Positions 1 to 9,380 of a stretch of DNA of 64,000 nucleotides are shown one piece after another. A program made the translations under genes and the position numbers. The stretch's first letter is position 1. Each line of letters begins with the position of its first letter. The DNA is from CAVWDI01 sp963753725 (GTDB lineage: Bacteria; Chloroflexota; Anaerolineae; Anaerolineales; UBA4823), in the NCBI GenBank assembly GCA_963753725.1, contig CAVWDI010000023.1:62001-126000 (forward strand). Reading direction: 5' to 3'. The notes under the pieces were generated by a model. That model searched no databases, had not been told where the DNA came from, and worked only from the letters and a program-made list of their open reading frames with translations.

Positions 1-477
1 TTCGCCTACCGATCCGAATGCCTGCTGGTGCGCCCCTACTAATCGCAAAACCCATTCATCGGCGCCTATCTCCCGGCCAAACAATCCCCGGTAACCGCTC
101 ATAGCATGGTCCCCTCGCCGGCTGCTAAAATCCTCCTGATTGAACGCTGGGGTGATCAGGATAAAGCCGTGTTCCTCGGAAAAATTTATCCAGCTTGTAG
201 TGTAATACTGGGCATTCCAATCGGCTGTTTCCTCTTCTTGGGGAGTACCGTGTATCAATACCAGGAATTCTGGCTCTTGCGGGACCGTGCTTGGAACATA
301 AGCGTAAAATGTTCCATACACATCTTCCCCTATTGATACCTGCCCGGGTACATGTGTGGTTGGTGGTCCAGGCAATGACATAGATCCGCATGCTGGTAAC
401 AGGGCAACGAGTATCACAAACACAAGAAATTTGAATATTGAACCTTTGATGTTTAGTTCATCCATTTCAAATTTCAT
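1..477 (-). CDS. Lipoprotein with alpha/beta-hydrolase-like fold (3' part beyond the left edge)
   Basis: An open minus-strand frame runs from ATG at 477 to the window edge (159 codons, no stop seen). The start has a hydrophobic stretch of about 15 residues ending in LLPAC, which fits a lipoprotein signal with Cys as the lipidated residue. The mature part contains the strand and oxyanion segment VLIHGTP followed by FILITPAFNQ, typical of the first half of alpha/beta hydrolases of the esterase or polyhydroxybutyrate-depolymerase kind. The nucleophile elbow GxSxG would lie further left and is not visible, so catalytic competence cannot be judged. A surface-anchored esterase is the likely role by inference. 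It points away from ftsK, which ends about 200 bases to the right; the space between the two holds no gene that I can support. Confidence 0.6.
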   Translation of the reverse strand, partial: MKFEMDELNIKGSIFKFLVFVILVALLPACGSMSLPGPPTTHVPGQVSIGEDVYGTFYAYVPSTVPQEPEFLVLIHGTPQEEETADWNAQYYTTSWINFSEEHGFILITPAFNQEDFSSRRGDHAMSGYRGLFGREIGADEWVLRLVGAHQQAFGSVGE

Positions 478-682
478 TATCCACATATCCCATCGACTGT
501 ATTACAGCTGCATTTTTCGTACTTGTTCTTCCAAACTTTGCTCAATTTAGCACAGACAAAAATATAATCCACCACTGCGTCTGGAGAATCAAAAAACTCC
601 ATCTGGATCAACATGGAGGAATTTGATTGTTATCTTGCTCAATCTAAGCTTGATTAATCTTCCAGGACAATTGTATTGGGAA

Positions 683-3082
683 CTATTCCTCATCCACGGG
701 CGGCGCTGCCTGTCCGTAATCCAAAATCTCGCGTGCCCCACTTCCGGGCGTCGGAGCGCTGACGATGCCCTTCTCTTCCATCGCTTCGATCAGGCGTGCA
801 GCACGTGTGTATCCGATCCGCAAGCGCCTTTGCAGCATAGAAATCGAAGCCCTTCCCTGGCGGCGGCATAGATCGACTGCTTCGTCGAACAATGGATCCT
901 TGTTTTCTTCTTCTTCCATTTCCTCCCATATCGGCATCTGTTTCATAGGCAAGATCGGAGCCGGACCGTCCACAACCCCTCCAGCAGCCGTCTGTCCTGC
1001 CCCGGCCACCCCGGCAAATCCCTGCCAGTAATTCACCAGACGTTGGATTTCCGGATCAGAGAGGTAGACACCCTGCAAACGTACCGGAGCCGGCGCATCC
1101 GGAGCCTGGAAGAGCATATCCCCGCGTCCTAACAAACGCTCTGCCCCCGGCTGGTCCAGGATCACCCTGCTGTCCACACCGGATGCCACCGCGAATGCGA
1201 TACGGGCCGGAAAATTAGCCTTGATCAAGCCGGTCACAACATCCACAGATGGACGCTGGGTTGAGATCACCAGGTGGATTCCTGTTGCGCGTGCCAATTG
1301 CGCCAGCCGCGTAATCATGCGCTCTGTCTCATCCGGCGCGATCATCATAAGGTCCGCCAATTCATCAATAATCACTACCAGGTACGGTAGTTTCTGCCCA
1401 TCTTCACTTTCCTGGATACGGTTGTAATCCTGAACGCTGCGGCAGCCGGCCTCAGCCAGTTTACGATAACGCATATCCATCTCACGCGCCACCCACTGCA
1501 GCACTCTCACCACCCGCTCCAATTCCACAACAACCGGCGCCAGCAGGTGCGGTATACCGTTATAACCAGTTAACTCCACCCGTTTGGGATCAACCATAAT
1601 CAGGCGCAGGTCATTGGGGGTATTGTTCATCAACAGGCAGCTGATCAGCGCGTTCACGCACACAGACTTGCCGGAACCTGTTGACCCGGCGATGAGCAGG
1701 TGCGGCATAGCTGCCAGGTCAGCCGCCACCGCGTTGCCCGAAACATTCTGACCCAGTGTAAAAGCTAGCGGAGATTTCAGACGCTTGAATGCCTGGCTCT
1801 CGAGGATGTCCCGCAGGGTAACCAACGCGACTTCTTCGTTCGGCACTTCGATACCAACGTATCCCTTTCCAGGCACCGGCGCCTGGATGCGGATCCTGCG
1901 TGCTGCAAGCGCTAAAGCGAGGTCATCCGCCAAGCCGCTTATCTTCCCAACCCTGACGCGTGTCCTGCCGCTGCGAGTCTCGATAAAATCCGGCTCTACG
2001 CCAAATTGGGTGATGGTAGGTCCGCGGTTTATTTCGATGACACGCGCCGGCGCTCCGAAAGAACTCAAGGTCTCCTCTATCACGCGCGCCCGCTGCAAAT
2101 CCACTTCTTCGTCGTATTCCGTTTTACCGCCGCTCTCAAGAATTTCATCCATTGCGGGCAGTTCCCAGGTTAAGGGTGCATCCTGTAAATCGTAAGATAA
2201 TCCATCTGCAGGGGTTGGCTTTTCAGCCTGAGCGTCTCCAGACACAATCCCCTTTTCGGACGGACCGCTCCCGCCAACTGCTGTGACTAAGCCACTCTGT
2301 GATACCGCTTTTTTTCGTTTTTGCTCTTTGCGATCGATTAAATTATCCCAGGTATCTTCAACCCAATCCTGGAAGCGGTTGAATATAGGTGAGACTAAAC
2401 CGATCATTTCAGCGATAGTTTTATCCAGAGAGAGCGCCAGGCCAATAACTAAAAATGCCAACAGCACTATGGCCGCACCGCCGGCGCCAAAGGCTTTGTT
2501 TAATGAATCCGCCAGAACTCCACCTACAGATCCCCCGGCCTCACCGATCTCTCGTACAACCTGGATCTGCCGTTCTTTCACCAACTGTATGGAGAAGTGC
2601 AGCGCTGCAAGCAGCACCAGGAATAAAATCGTCACCCCTAATATACGTTCGAATCCAAAGCGCGGTACACGGTCAAGCTTGCGTAAAACCAGCCAGCCGC
2701 CGCAAATAATCAGTCCGATCGGGAACAAGAACCTCCCCCACCCAAAAACGTTATCCAGCGTTTCGATCCAACCGCTAACCAGGCCGCTATTGCCAGGGAA
2801 GAGCAAGCTGATCAGAGTCAACAAACCCACCAGGCCGACGAACACCCCGATGATGTCCATCCAGCGGTCGAAACTGATCGATTGAGGTGAGAAACTACTT
2901 ATAAATCCAGCTCCAATCAGCGGCTTTTTACCTGTCTTCGTCCTGGATGATTTTGGTTTCGAGCCGCGTGTTTTTCTGGCTGGTTTACGAGGTGTAGACC
3001 TGCCTCTGGATTTACCCTTTGGTGTGGTTTTCTTAGTCCGACTGCCGGACTTACTGGAAGTGCTGGTCTTTTTACGCGCCAT
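683..3082 (-). CDS. ftsK: DNA translocase FtsK/SpoIIIE
   Basis: This encodes the septal DNA pump that clears and aligns chromosome termini during division. The ATG at 3082 gives 799 residues. A TTG 36 bases upstream is also in frame but has no ribosome binding site. The order is a Lys/Arg/Ser/Thr-rich tail of about 45 residues, four membrane segments, a linker, the alpha/beta motor with Walker A GSTGSGKS near residue 465 and Walker B IIDELADLM, and a C-terminal winged-helix gamma domain with the segment RRLRIGYTRAARLIEAMEE that normally reads KOPS-like sites. Length and order are normal for the family. It stands alone; a divergent RNase Z gene lies upstream. Identification is secure from the motor and gamma motifs. 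Confidence 0.95.
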   Translation of the reverse strand: MARKKTSTSSKSGSRTKKTTPKGKSRGRSTPRKPARKTRGSKPKSSRTKTGKKPLIGAGFISSFSPQSISFDRWMDIIGVFVGLVGLLTLISLLFPGNSGLVSGWIETLDNVFGWGRFLFPIGLIICGGWLVLRKLDRVPRFGFERILGVTILFLVLLAALHFSIQLVKERQIQVVREIGEAGGSVGGVLADSLNKAFGAGGAAIVLLAFLVIGLALSLDKTIAEMIGLVSPIFNRFQDWVEDTWDNLIDRKEQKRKKAVSQSGLVTAVGGSGPSEKGIVSGDAQAEKPTPADGLSYDLQDAPLTWELPAMDEILESGGKTEYDEEVDLQRARVIEETLSSFGAPARVIEINRGPTITQFGVEPDFIETRSGRTRVRVGKISGLADDLALALAARRIRIQAPVPGKGYVGIEVPNEEVALVTLRDILESQAFKRLKSPLAFTLGQNVSGNAVAADLAAMPHLLIAGSTGSGKSVCVNALISCLLMNNTPNDLRLIMVDPKRVELTGYNGIPHLLAPVVVELERVVRVLQWVAREMDMRYRKLAEAGCRSVQDYNRIQESEDGQKLPYLVVIIDELADLMMIAPDETERMITRLAQLARATGIHLVISTQRPSVDVVTGLIKANFPARIAFAVASGVDSRVILDQPGAERLLGRGDMLFQAPDAPAPVRLQGVYLSDPEIQRLVNYWQGFAGVAGAGQTAAGGVVDGPAPILPMKQMPIWEEMEEEENKDPLFDEAVDLCRRQGRASISMLQRRLRIGYTRAARLIEAMEEKGIVSAPTPGSGAREILDYGQAAPPVDEE

Positions 3083-3276
3083 ATTAGAGGATAAACTTGT
3101 TGCACGATTAATGCCCAATGCAGCCTGGATTATAGCACAAATGGTCGATTAATTACCGGTCCGGCTCTCGTTCAAAATCCCCTAACCAAGTTGAGGTACA
3201 ATAGTTTTTCACACATTCCTGGAACTTCACAAATGGCGCCGGGGAATTTTTTCCGGCAGCCATTGAAAGGTGAATA

Positions 3277-4228
3277 TTGTTCGAGATTGTTTTTCTCGGT
3301 ACTTCCGCTTCAGCGCCCTCCATACACCGCGGTCTCACTTCTCATATCGTGCTGCATGATGAGCACCGTTTCTTGATCGATTGCGGTGAGGGTACCCAGC
3401 GCCAGATTATGAAGTCTGGTATGGGTTTTAAACGCCTGAATAAAATCCTGATCACACATGGTCATTTGGATCATATCCTGGGCTTGGCCGGTTTGATGTC
3501 CACTTTTATGCGCTGGGAAGCCATCGAAGATATCGAGGTTTTCGGCGGTTCCTGGGCGTTGAGCCGCATTAAAGATTTACTGTACGGGGTGGTAATGCGC
3601 GGCGCTCGACCCCAGATGAATATCCAATTTCACGAAATTTCTGCAGGTGAAATCTTCGCCTGTGAAGACTTTAAGGTTTCTGCTTTCCCGGTATATCACC
3701 GTGGTTCGGATTGCTTCGGTTTTTTGTTCGAAGAGCTTTCCCGGCGGCCGTTCCTGGACGATAAAGCGCAGGCTCTACAAATTCCGCACGGGCCGTGGAG
3801 GCGCGATCTGGTGAATGGTTTACCGGCCACACTCCCGGATGGCCGCCAGATCACTCCCGATCAGGTCCTGGGTCCTGAACGACCAGGTACTCGCTATGTG
3901 CACGTGGGGGATGTCGGTCGTTCTGGCGATCTGGTAAATATCTGCCAGGACGCGGACGTGCTGGTCATTGAAGCCACATATCTACAGGATCAAGTCGACC
4001 TGGCAAAGGAATTCTCACATTTTACCGCCCAGCAGGCGGCTGAACTGGCAATCCAAACCGGGGTGAAACACCTGATATTTAACCCATATCTCGCGCCGCT
4101 ACCGGGAGCGGGATGTTATAACGGAAGCGCGCGCCGTAAAACCGGATACCTATATCGCTCGTGATTTTGACCATTACCAGATTAAGCGCGGGGATTTGTT
4201 GAAAGCGAATCTATTAGAAAACAAGTAA
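3277..4228 (+). CDS. rnz: Ribonuclease Z, broken by one frameshift
   Basis: tRNA 3' endonuclease of the metallo-beta-lactamase fold. The N-terminal frame (3277-4164) has GTSASAPS and the metal site H61-G-H-L-D65-H66. At the TTT of 4078-4080 the frame goes wrong and would end in unrelated residues. Dropping one T restores the conserved C-terminal block LTHISRRYRERDV and then ARAVKPDTYIARDF, with a stop at 4226-4228. The restored protein is about 316 residues, the usual length of bacterial RNase Z. A single extra T in a homopolymer and perfect continuation of the family signature suggest a sequencing error rather than inactivation. The gene converges on the oxidoreductase gene ending at 4238. 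Confidence 0.9.
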
Positions 4229-4237
4229 ACGAATTAC

Positions 4238-4888
4238 TCACGCATCGCGTGCAAAGCGCTGTTCTTTCCAGGCGTCTCCCTCATTATGATAGCCGGCCTG
4301 CTCCCAAAATCCCAGCTGGTCTTCCGTCATGAACTCCAAGCCCCGCAGCCACTTGGCTCCCTTCCAGAAATAGGGCACTGTCAAATCCTCCCGTCCCAGA
4401 ATGTGACCGATGACACCCCGCACTGGATATCCATGATCTGGTGTAATCGGCTGGCCGTCGAAGTGCGTAGCCAGCAAGAAGTTATCTGAGGATATAATTT
4501 CCCACGGCAGGTTAGTCGTGTAGTCATTTTCAGCATGCTGCAGCACAAATTTGGCGCTCGCTTTTGGTTTGATGTATCCCTTCTCCACCAGCGTTCGCAC
4601 CGAGACGCCCTCCCATTCAGTATCGAACTTGCTCCAGCGGGTCACGCAGTGGACATCCATCACCAACCTTGTGCGCGGCAATTTACAAAACGCCTCCCAT
4701 GACCAATATACTTCCTCTTCAACTTCACCCCAAATTCGGAAATCCCAGGTACCCGGATCAAAACCCGGAACAGAACCATAATGCAGGACGGGGAATTTTT
4801 GGGTCAGCGACTGCCCTGGCGGCAGTCTGCCCTCCGCTGCCACCCGTCGTTCCTGCTCTTTTCGCTTTAAGTTACGCTCTGACATCAT
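4238..4888 (-). CDS. Sulfite oxidase-like molybdopterin oxidoreductase (YuiH type)
   Basis: A 216-residue soluble protein of the oxidoreductase molybdopterin-binding superfamily. The segment MDVHCVTRWSKFD places Cys81 as the expected molybdenum-ligating cysteine, and HGYPVRGVIGHILG resembles the second cofactor-contact loop. There is no Tat signal and no dimerisation or heme domain, so it resembles the small single-domain YuiH group rather than full sulfite oxidase. The substrate is not known. The start codon ATG at 4888 follows directly on the stop of the UPF0173 gene, which indicates translational coupling. moaA for the cofactor lies at 46.9 kb in this window. Confidence 0.85.
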   Translation of the reverse strand: MMSERNLKRKEQERRVAAEGRLPPGQSLTQKFPVLHYGSVPGFDPGTWDFRIWGEVEEEVYWSWEAFCKLPRTRLVMDVHCVTRWSKFDTEWEGVSVRTLVEKGYIKPKASAKFVLQHAENDYTTNLPWEIISSDNFLLATHFDGQPITPDHGYPVRGVIGHILGREDLTVPYFWKGAKWLRGLEFMTEDQLGFWEQAGYHNEGDAWKEQRFARDA

Positions 4889-5572
4889 CTATACCGTCAA
4901 ACTCTGGCCTGGATTTAATACATGCGCTTCAGTGTTTGTCTGCGCCTCAACTCGTTCCGCCCATGCATCGGGATCCTGCATAATTACATCAAAAGTGTTG
5001 AAATGCACAGGGACGACGTGCTTCGGCTGGATCATCTTCACCGCTCTTAACGCGTCATCGGGACCCATCGTGTAATTGTCACCGATCGGCAGCACTGCCA
5101 GATCAATACCCTCTTCACCGATCAATCGCATATCGCCAAACAAACCGGTATCCGCAGCGATATAAACTTTCTGACCATCCAGCGTTGTTAGAAGAAAACC
5201 AGTCGGGTTGCCGCCGTTTGTGCCATCCGGAAGACCTGAACCATGCGTCGCCAGCGTTAGTTTCAAATATCCAAATGGATGATTATACCCACCGCCAATA
5301 TGTTGGCCATGTGTACTCAATCCTTTTGCCTGCAGCCAGCCGGAGATTTCCGCATTGCTGACCACCAGCGCTCCAGTTCGTTTGGCGATACTCTCAACAT
5401 CTCCCACATGGTCGCCGTGTCCGTGAGATATGAGGATAAAATCCGCCTGCGCCTGCTCTGCCGGGATGCTGGCGGCCGGATTTCCGCTGAAGAACGGGTC
5501 GATCAATATCCTGTAACCTCCCGTTTCTAAGCCCATGGTTGCATGACCATACCAGGTAAGCTTCACGCTCAT
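4889..5572 (-). CDS. UPF0173 metal-dependent hydrolase
   Basis: A 227-residue metallo-beta-lactamase-fold protein of the UPF0173 (YtkL) family. It begins MSVKLTWYGHATM and carries the metal motif H50-G-H-G-D54-H55 after ILISHGHGDHVGD, then IAADTGLFGD and PIGDNYTMGP, both characteristic of the family. I chose ATG at 5572 because AAGGAG lies 8 bases upstream; a TTG two codons earlier is too close to that site. The physiological substrate is unknown for the family. It is directly followed, without a gap, by the YuiH-like oxidoreductase. Confidence 0.9.
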   Translation of the reverse strand: MSVKLTWYGHATMGLETGGYRILIDPFFSGNPAASIPAEQAQADFILISHGHGDHVGDVESIAKRTGALVVSNAEISGWLQAKGLSTHGQHIGGGYNHPFGYLKLTLATHGSGLPDGTNGGNPTGFLLTTLDGQKVYIAADTGLFGDMRLIGEEGIDLAVLPIGDNYTMGPDDALRAVKMIQPKHVVPVHFNTFDVIMQDPDAWAERVEAQTNTEAHVLNPGQSLTV

Positions 5573-5693
5573 AATCAATTCTCCTTTATACCTATCCTTT
5601 AATTTTTTCTTTTATAGTACAGACAATCATCAGAATAGTTGAAATTTATATTATCTTGAAAAATCCGAACAATCATCATCTGGAAAATGAAAA

Positions 5694-6722
5694 TCATCTC
5701 CGGTGGTTGTCAATCTTGTCAAAAGTCTTACCAAAAATATCCCGGTTTACTTCCAAAAAGTTGTGCGGGAAGCCCAATTCAATGCAGCTGACTTTATCCA
5801 AACGCTCCAGCTGCTCTTCACTCAGTTCCCACTCCACGCAAGCCAGGTTATCCTCCAGGTATACCAGGGAACGTGCCCCCAGGATCGGGATCATTAAAGC
5901 CCTATCCTGTTGTTGGCGTGCCCAATTGATCGCCACCTGAGCCATTGAACGTCCGCTCTCCCCGGATATATCTTGAACTTCCTTAATGATATTGGCAGTC
6001 CTTTCATTTAATTCATGCTTTTCCGCCTCCCCTGGATTGAGTTCAATTGACTCGCTCTTATGTTTGTTCGTCAGAATCCCGCTTTCCAGCACTCCCCATG
6101 GCATTACCGCCATTTCCCAATGCCTGGCCATTGGCAGCAGCGCCCAATCCAGGGCGCGGTTGACGATCGAATACGGCGCCTGTAAACCTACGAAGCGCGA
6201 CCACCCGCGCAGTTCTGCTAACATGTTCGCCTCAGCAACAATCCAGGATGGCGAATCGGATATCCCGATATAAAGCACCTTGCCCTGTCTGACCAGGTCA
6301 TCCAACCCGCGCATCACTTCTTCCACGGGCGTTAAATAATCCCACATGTGCAGGTAATAGAGATCAATGTAGTCTGTTTGCAAACGCCTCAGACTGCGCT
6401 CGATAGACTGTCTCATATTCTTGCGCGAGTTCCCGCCCGAATTTGGATCGCCCGAGTCTGAACTGGTCAGTGAATATTTCGTGGCGATTACAAAGTGTTC
6501 ACGCTGTCCTTTTAGAAATTCTCCCAGGAATTCTTCACTCGTGCCGTCTGTATAATTAACCGCTGTATCGATAAAGTTGCCCCCAACGCCTGCAAAGTGA
6601 TCAAACATCTTTTTTGAATCCGACTTGGAAGCTCCCCATCCCCAGGTCTCTCCAAATTTCATCGTCCCCAGACATAACTCCGAAACCCGCAATCCGCTTT
6701 TTCCTAACAGTTTATAGCGCAT
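5694..6722 (-). CDS. Aldo/keto reductase
   Basis: NADPH-dependent oxidoreductase with a TIM-barrel fold, 342 residues. Visible family features are the start RYKLLGKSGLRVSELCLGTM, the catalytic Asp/Tyr segment NFIDTAVNYTDG, the Lys in VIATKYSLT and the His in DLYYLHMWD. I chose ATG at 6722 because GGAG sits 6 bases in front; an ATG four codons earlier has no such site. The substrate cannot be inferred. It is separated by about 95 bases from the VOC protein that ends upstream at 6818, so it may be its own transcription unit or the end of the small-enzyme cluster. Confidence 0.9.
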   Translation of the reverse strand: MRYKLLGKSGLRVSELCLGTMKFGETWGWGASKSDSKKMFDHFAGVGGNFIDTAVNYTDGTSEEFLGEFLKGQREHFVIATKYSLTSSDSGDPNSGGNSRKNMRQSIERSLRRLQTDYIDLYYLHMWDYLTPVEEVMRGLDDLVRQGKVLYIGISDSPSWIVAEANMLAELRGWSRFVGLQAPYSIVNRALDWALLPMARHWEMAVMPWGVLESGILTNKHKSESIELNPGEAEKHELNERTANIIKEVQDISGESGRSMAQVAINWARQQQDRALMIPILGARSLVYLEDNLACVEWELSEEQLERLDKVSCIELGFPHNFLEVNRDIFGKTFDKIDNHRR

Positions 6723-6817
6723 GGTCTGCTCCATTAATACAACGGTTTAGATTATTATGATTGCTCGCGCTTGCTCGGACACATCATAAGAATAGACCCA
6801 TTATAGTATCTAAAATT

Positions 6818-7210
6818 TCACCGGCGTTGAACATCCCAATCCGGGTTCAAGAACTTTTGAATTTCAATTCGATAACCATTAGGATCCCGAATAAACATCT
6901 GGTAAATCTGGTAGCGTTCATTCAGCCTGGGTCTTATCTCGATAATTATTCCTTTTGATTCAAGGTGCTCACAAAACCCATCCACATCTTCCATTTCAAT
7001 TGTAAGAATCACCTCCTGGCTGCCTGTGCTGCTTTCGGTAATGCAAAATCCGATATAGGCATTTTCACATATCCTGAATATGCGGCAGCTACCTTGATCC
7101 AGCGCAAGTTCAAATCCCAGAATATCTTGGTAAAAAACTGTGGTTTTTTCAAGATCTCTGGTTTGAAGGAAGAAGATCCCCGATTTTGGATACTGCAATA
7201 TTCCACTCAC
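6818..7210 (-). CDS. VOC/glyoxalase-fold protein
   Basis: A 130-residue protein with the beta-alpha-beta-beta-beta repeat of the vicinal oxygen chelate superfamily: FFLQTRDLEKTTVFYQDILGF at the N-terminus, and the terminal metal-ligand strand FIRDPNGYRIEIQKF with its conserved Glu. This is a single-module member that would act as a dimer. Members include glyoxalase I, fosfomycin or bleomycin resistance proteins and dioxygenases; nothing here decides between these. It lies 10 bases downstream of the TfoX-like gene in the same direction. Confidence 0.8.
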   Translation of the reverse strand: MSGILQYPKSGIFFLQTRDLEKTTVFYQDILGFELALDQGSCRIFRICENAYIGFCITESSTGSQEVILTIEMEDVDGFCEHLESKGIIIEIRPRLNERYQIYQMFIRDPNGYRIEIQKFLNPDWDVQRR

Positions 7211-7220
7211 TTTCTATAAA

Positions 7221-7550
7221 CTACTTTTTGGGTAAGGAGGATGAAAAATCAACTCCCATCATAACCCAATGCTGTAGGTCTTCATCAGACACAGTGCCTT
7301 CAGGGGATACCATAACCCAGCCCCTCATCGGCCTGCCGGTGAAATCGAAAATCTTTGCATGTGGCTGCCCCAGGGCATCATCGTAGGTCTCGGGTCCGAC
7401 CCTTACAATGAGGTCATCTTTATTTACACCACAAGCCATATTTCCGTGCAGCATAAATCCGATCCCACCGAACATCACTTTCTCAGTGAAACCAGGCTTG
7501 TCACCAATTTGTGCTTTTATCCGTTGGGCCAATACTGTATCGTACGCCAT
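7221..7550 (-). CDS. TfoX N-terminal domain protein
   Basis: A 109-residue protein matching the TfoX N-terminal domain alone: KVMFGGIGFMLHGNMACGV, then VRVGPETYDDAL and MRGWVMVSPEG. In gamma-proteobacteria full-length TfoX/Sxy regulates competence, but the many short stand-alone versions have no proven role, so no competence function is claimed. GGAGG five bases before ATG at 7550 decides the start over an in-frame GTG two codons earlier. It is closely linked to the VOC gene downstream and the GNAT gene upstream. Confidence 0.85.
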   Translation of the reverse strand: MAYDTVLAQRIKAQIGDKPGFTEKVMFGGIGFMLHGNMACGVNKDDLIVRVGPETYDDALGQPHAKIFDFTGRPMRGWVMVSPEGTVSDEDLQHWVMMGVDFSSSLPKK

Positions 7551-7574
7551 AAACACCTCCAGATGAAGAATTAA

Positions 7575-8141
7575 TTATAGTTGCACTTCCATATAAAAAT
7601 CTCCCGGTGTCAACGAGTACATCACTGCATCATAAATCATATCCCTTACAACCAGACGGTTTCGCAGGACCCCCTCCCGCTTCGCTCCCACCTTTTCCGC
7701 CACACGTAAACTTGCTGTATTACCCACCGCTACTACAATCTCTGCTCTGACCAATCCGACTTTTTCGAATGCAAATCGGGAGGCTAGAATCGCGGCACGA
7801 CTTGCAATTCCCTCTCCGTGGCGGTCGCTCCGCACCCAATAGCCCACATTCCCAAATCGGAATAACTGGTTGACAAAACTCACTCCGCATCCCCCCACGA
7901 TCTGTCCATCCGCAATATCCGTTATCGCGAAGCCGTAATCCGTACCCTTTTCCCATCCGGATGGAAGGGTTTTAAGCCACTGCAAAGCATCCTGCTCGTT
8001 ATAACCTTCGTGACACCAGGACATCCAGGGCAGTAATTCTGGAACCGACTTCTGCACCGCCAGTGTTAACTCCCTGGCATCACTCTTCAGGAGCGGACGC
8101 AATCGAATAACATCATCAAACAAATCTGTTTTTAAGACCAT
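7575..8141 (-). CDS. GNAT family N-acetyltransferase (RimJ/RimL-like)
   Basis: A 188-residue acetyltransferase. It starts with IRLRPLLKSDARELTLAV, carries VGGCGVSFVNQ and GYWVRSDRHGEGIASRAA, the acetyl-CoA pyrophosphate-binding segment with a RxxGxG-like turn (RHGEGI), and ends with VAVGNTASLRVAEKVGA, the Asn-Ser helix typical of RimJ/RimL relatives that acetylate ribosomal protein N-termini or small amines. The actual acceptor is unknown. It is the first gene of the minus-strand small-enzyme cluster. The 217 bases upstream, to 8358, show no gene. Confidence 0.85.
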   Translation of the reverse strand: MVLKTDLFDDVIRLRPLLKSDARELTLAVQKSVPELLPWMSWCHEGYNEQDALQWLKTLPSGWEKGTDYGFAITDIADGQIVGGCGVSFVNQLFRFGNVGYWVRSDRHGEGIASRAAILASRFAFEKVGLVRAEIVVAVGNTASLRVAEKVGAKREGVLRNRLVVRDMIYDAVMYSLTPGDFYMEVQL

Positions 8142-8358
8142 AGTAAGTGTAGGACCTTATTGATTTTTTTACTCACGTAACCAAATTCTTTGCAGATATT
8201 TTACCCTCGAATTAACGCCAACATTCACTGTTGAATTTCCTGAACCATGCGCGTCAGCTTTATTCAGTGCGCCTATTTCTTTAAAAAGATCAATTAAAAG
8301 GACCACGATTTCCCAGGTTGCCCTTTCAAGACTCTGTACTGGTGGACCACTATTAATT

Positions 8359-9376
8359 TCAAATCAACAATGGCAGATAACTATCCTCCGTATCGCATGT
8401 GACACTCAAACGATAATTCTCGCTGGCGCCCTCAAACCCATCCACCACTATAAAATATTGGCCAGGCTGCACGTCCTTCACAGTAAAGATCTCCTCCCCA
8501 TATGAATCCTTGCTGTAACACTCGCCTTGAATACATCCGCCTCCAGACAACAAGAAAATGTCCAGGGCATCTGTCAAATCAGTGATCTGCGCTGTGATCG
8601 TAAAAGTACGCCCCTCATGCAGGTTTAGTGAATAGACGACTTCAGGTCCTGATTTCATGCCTCTCGTCTGCGCAATCATAATTTTGCAGGTGGTTGGCAT
8701 ATCCTGCATTATTTTCATAGAGGACCTGGTTGCATAATATCGGTTTTGGGACTGTACATGTACCAGAACAATCCACCTCATCCGATACACACCAGGCTTG
8801 GGTCTCCTTCTTGCAGGAGCGAAAAGCGGCATCCCAGAATTGGATATCCTGCTGGTTTTGAACATCCCAATCCGCGGGCAAGTTCACGATCGTTCCATAC
8901 CCATCGTTCTCCTGCCAGGCGCCGCAGTTAGCTTTGCCTGGGATAATTGCGGTATCCGTCATCTGGTAACCCGTTCTTATCCAGCCCGGAGTATACGAGG
9001 GTGGTCCCATACCGCTGTCATCGTTTCCATCCCCAAGATTGGGATTGTAGCGCAGCGCGGAAGGATCCAGGATTTCCCACATCGAAGCCATATGATACCC
9101 GAGCGTACATGCTCCCGCATCTTCTGCATCGCTCTCTTCCAGCAGGTTTTCATCGCCTCCCCGGAAAGAATCTTCCGTCAGGTAATAGCGGCGCATACCA
9201 GTAATATTTGGTTGGATTTCGTTTAACCTTGTTATGTCTTTATTTTGAGCGGCAGCATTTATACGACTGATACTAAAAAATATAAATGTGAAGGGAATCA
9301 GTAAAGCCAGGGTGGCTATTGATGCGCTGGCTGATCCCTTTTTAATGCTGATTCGGATTCTTGTTTCTCTCAGCAT
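8359..9376 (-). CDS. Membrane-anchored lectin-like protein with C-terminal PPC-like domain (frameshifted)
   Basis: ATG at 9376 lies five bases after the stop of the upstream paralogue. The protein has an N-terminal signal anchor (about residues 15-35), then a Cys-containing domain with MRRYYLTED, CTLGYHMASMWEILD, GPPSYTPGWIRTGY and AWCVSDEVDC. The frame ends prematurely near 8643, but skipping one A in GAAA near 8655 joins it to a beta-rich domain (GPEVVYSLNLHEG, LDIFLLSGGGC, QYFIVVDGFEGASENYRLSV) that resembles pre-peptidase C-terminal (PPC) domains. It ends in YLPLLI. I recognise the domain arrangement from environmental Chloroflexota proteins, but no function is assigned. The cysteines suggest disulfides and an extracytoplasmic location. 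Confidence 0.65.
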
Positions 9377-9380
9377 CGTC

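Noticed and set aside
2283..2885. 200-codon plus-strand frame inside ftsK
   Set aside because: Antisense to the well-conserved FtsK N-terminal and linker region, no ribosome binding site, Ser/Pro/Thr-rich shadow composition.
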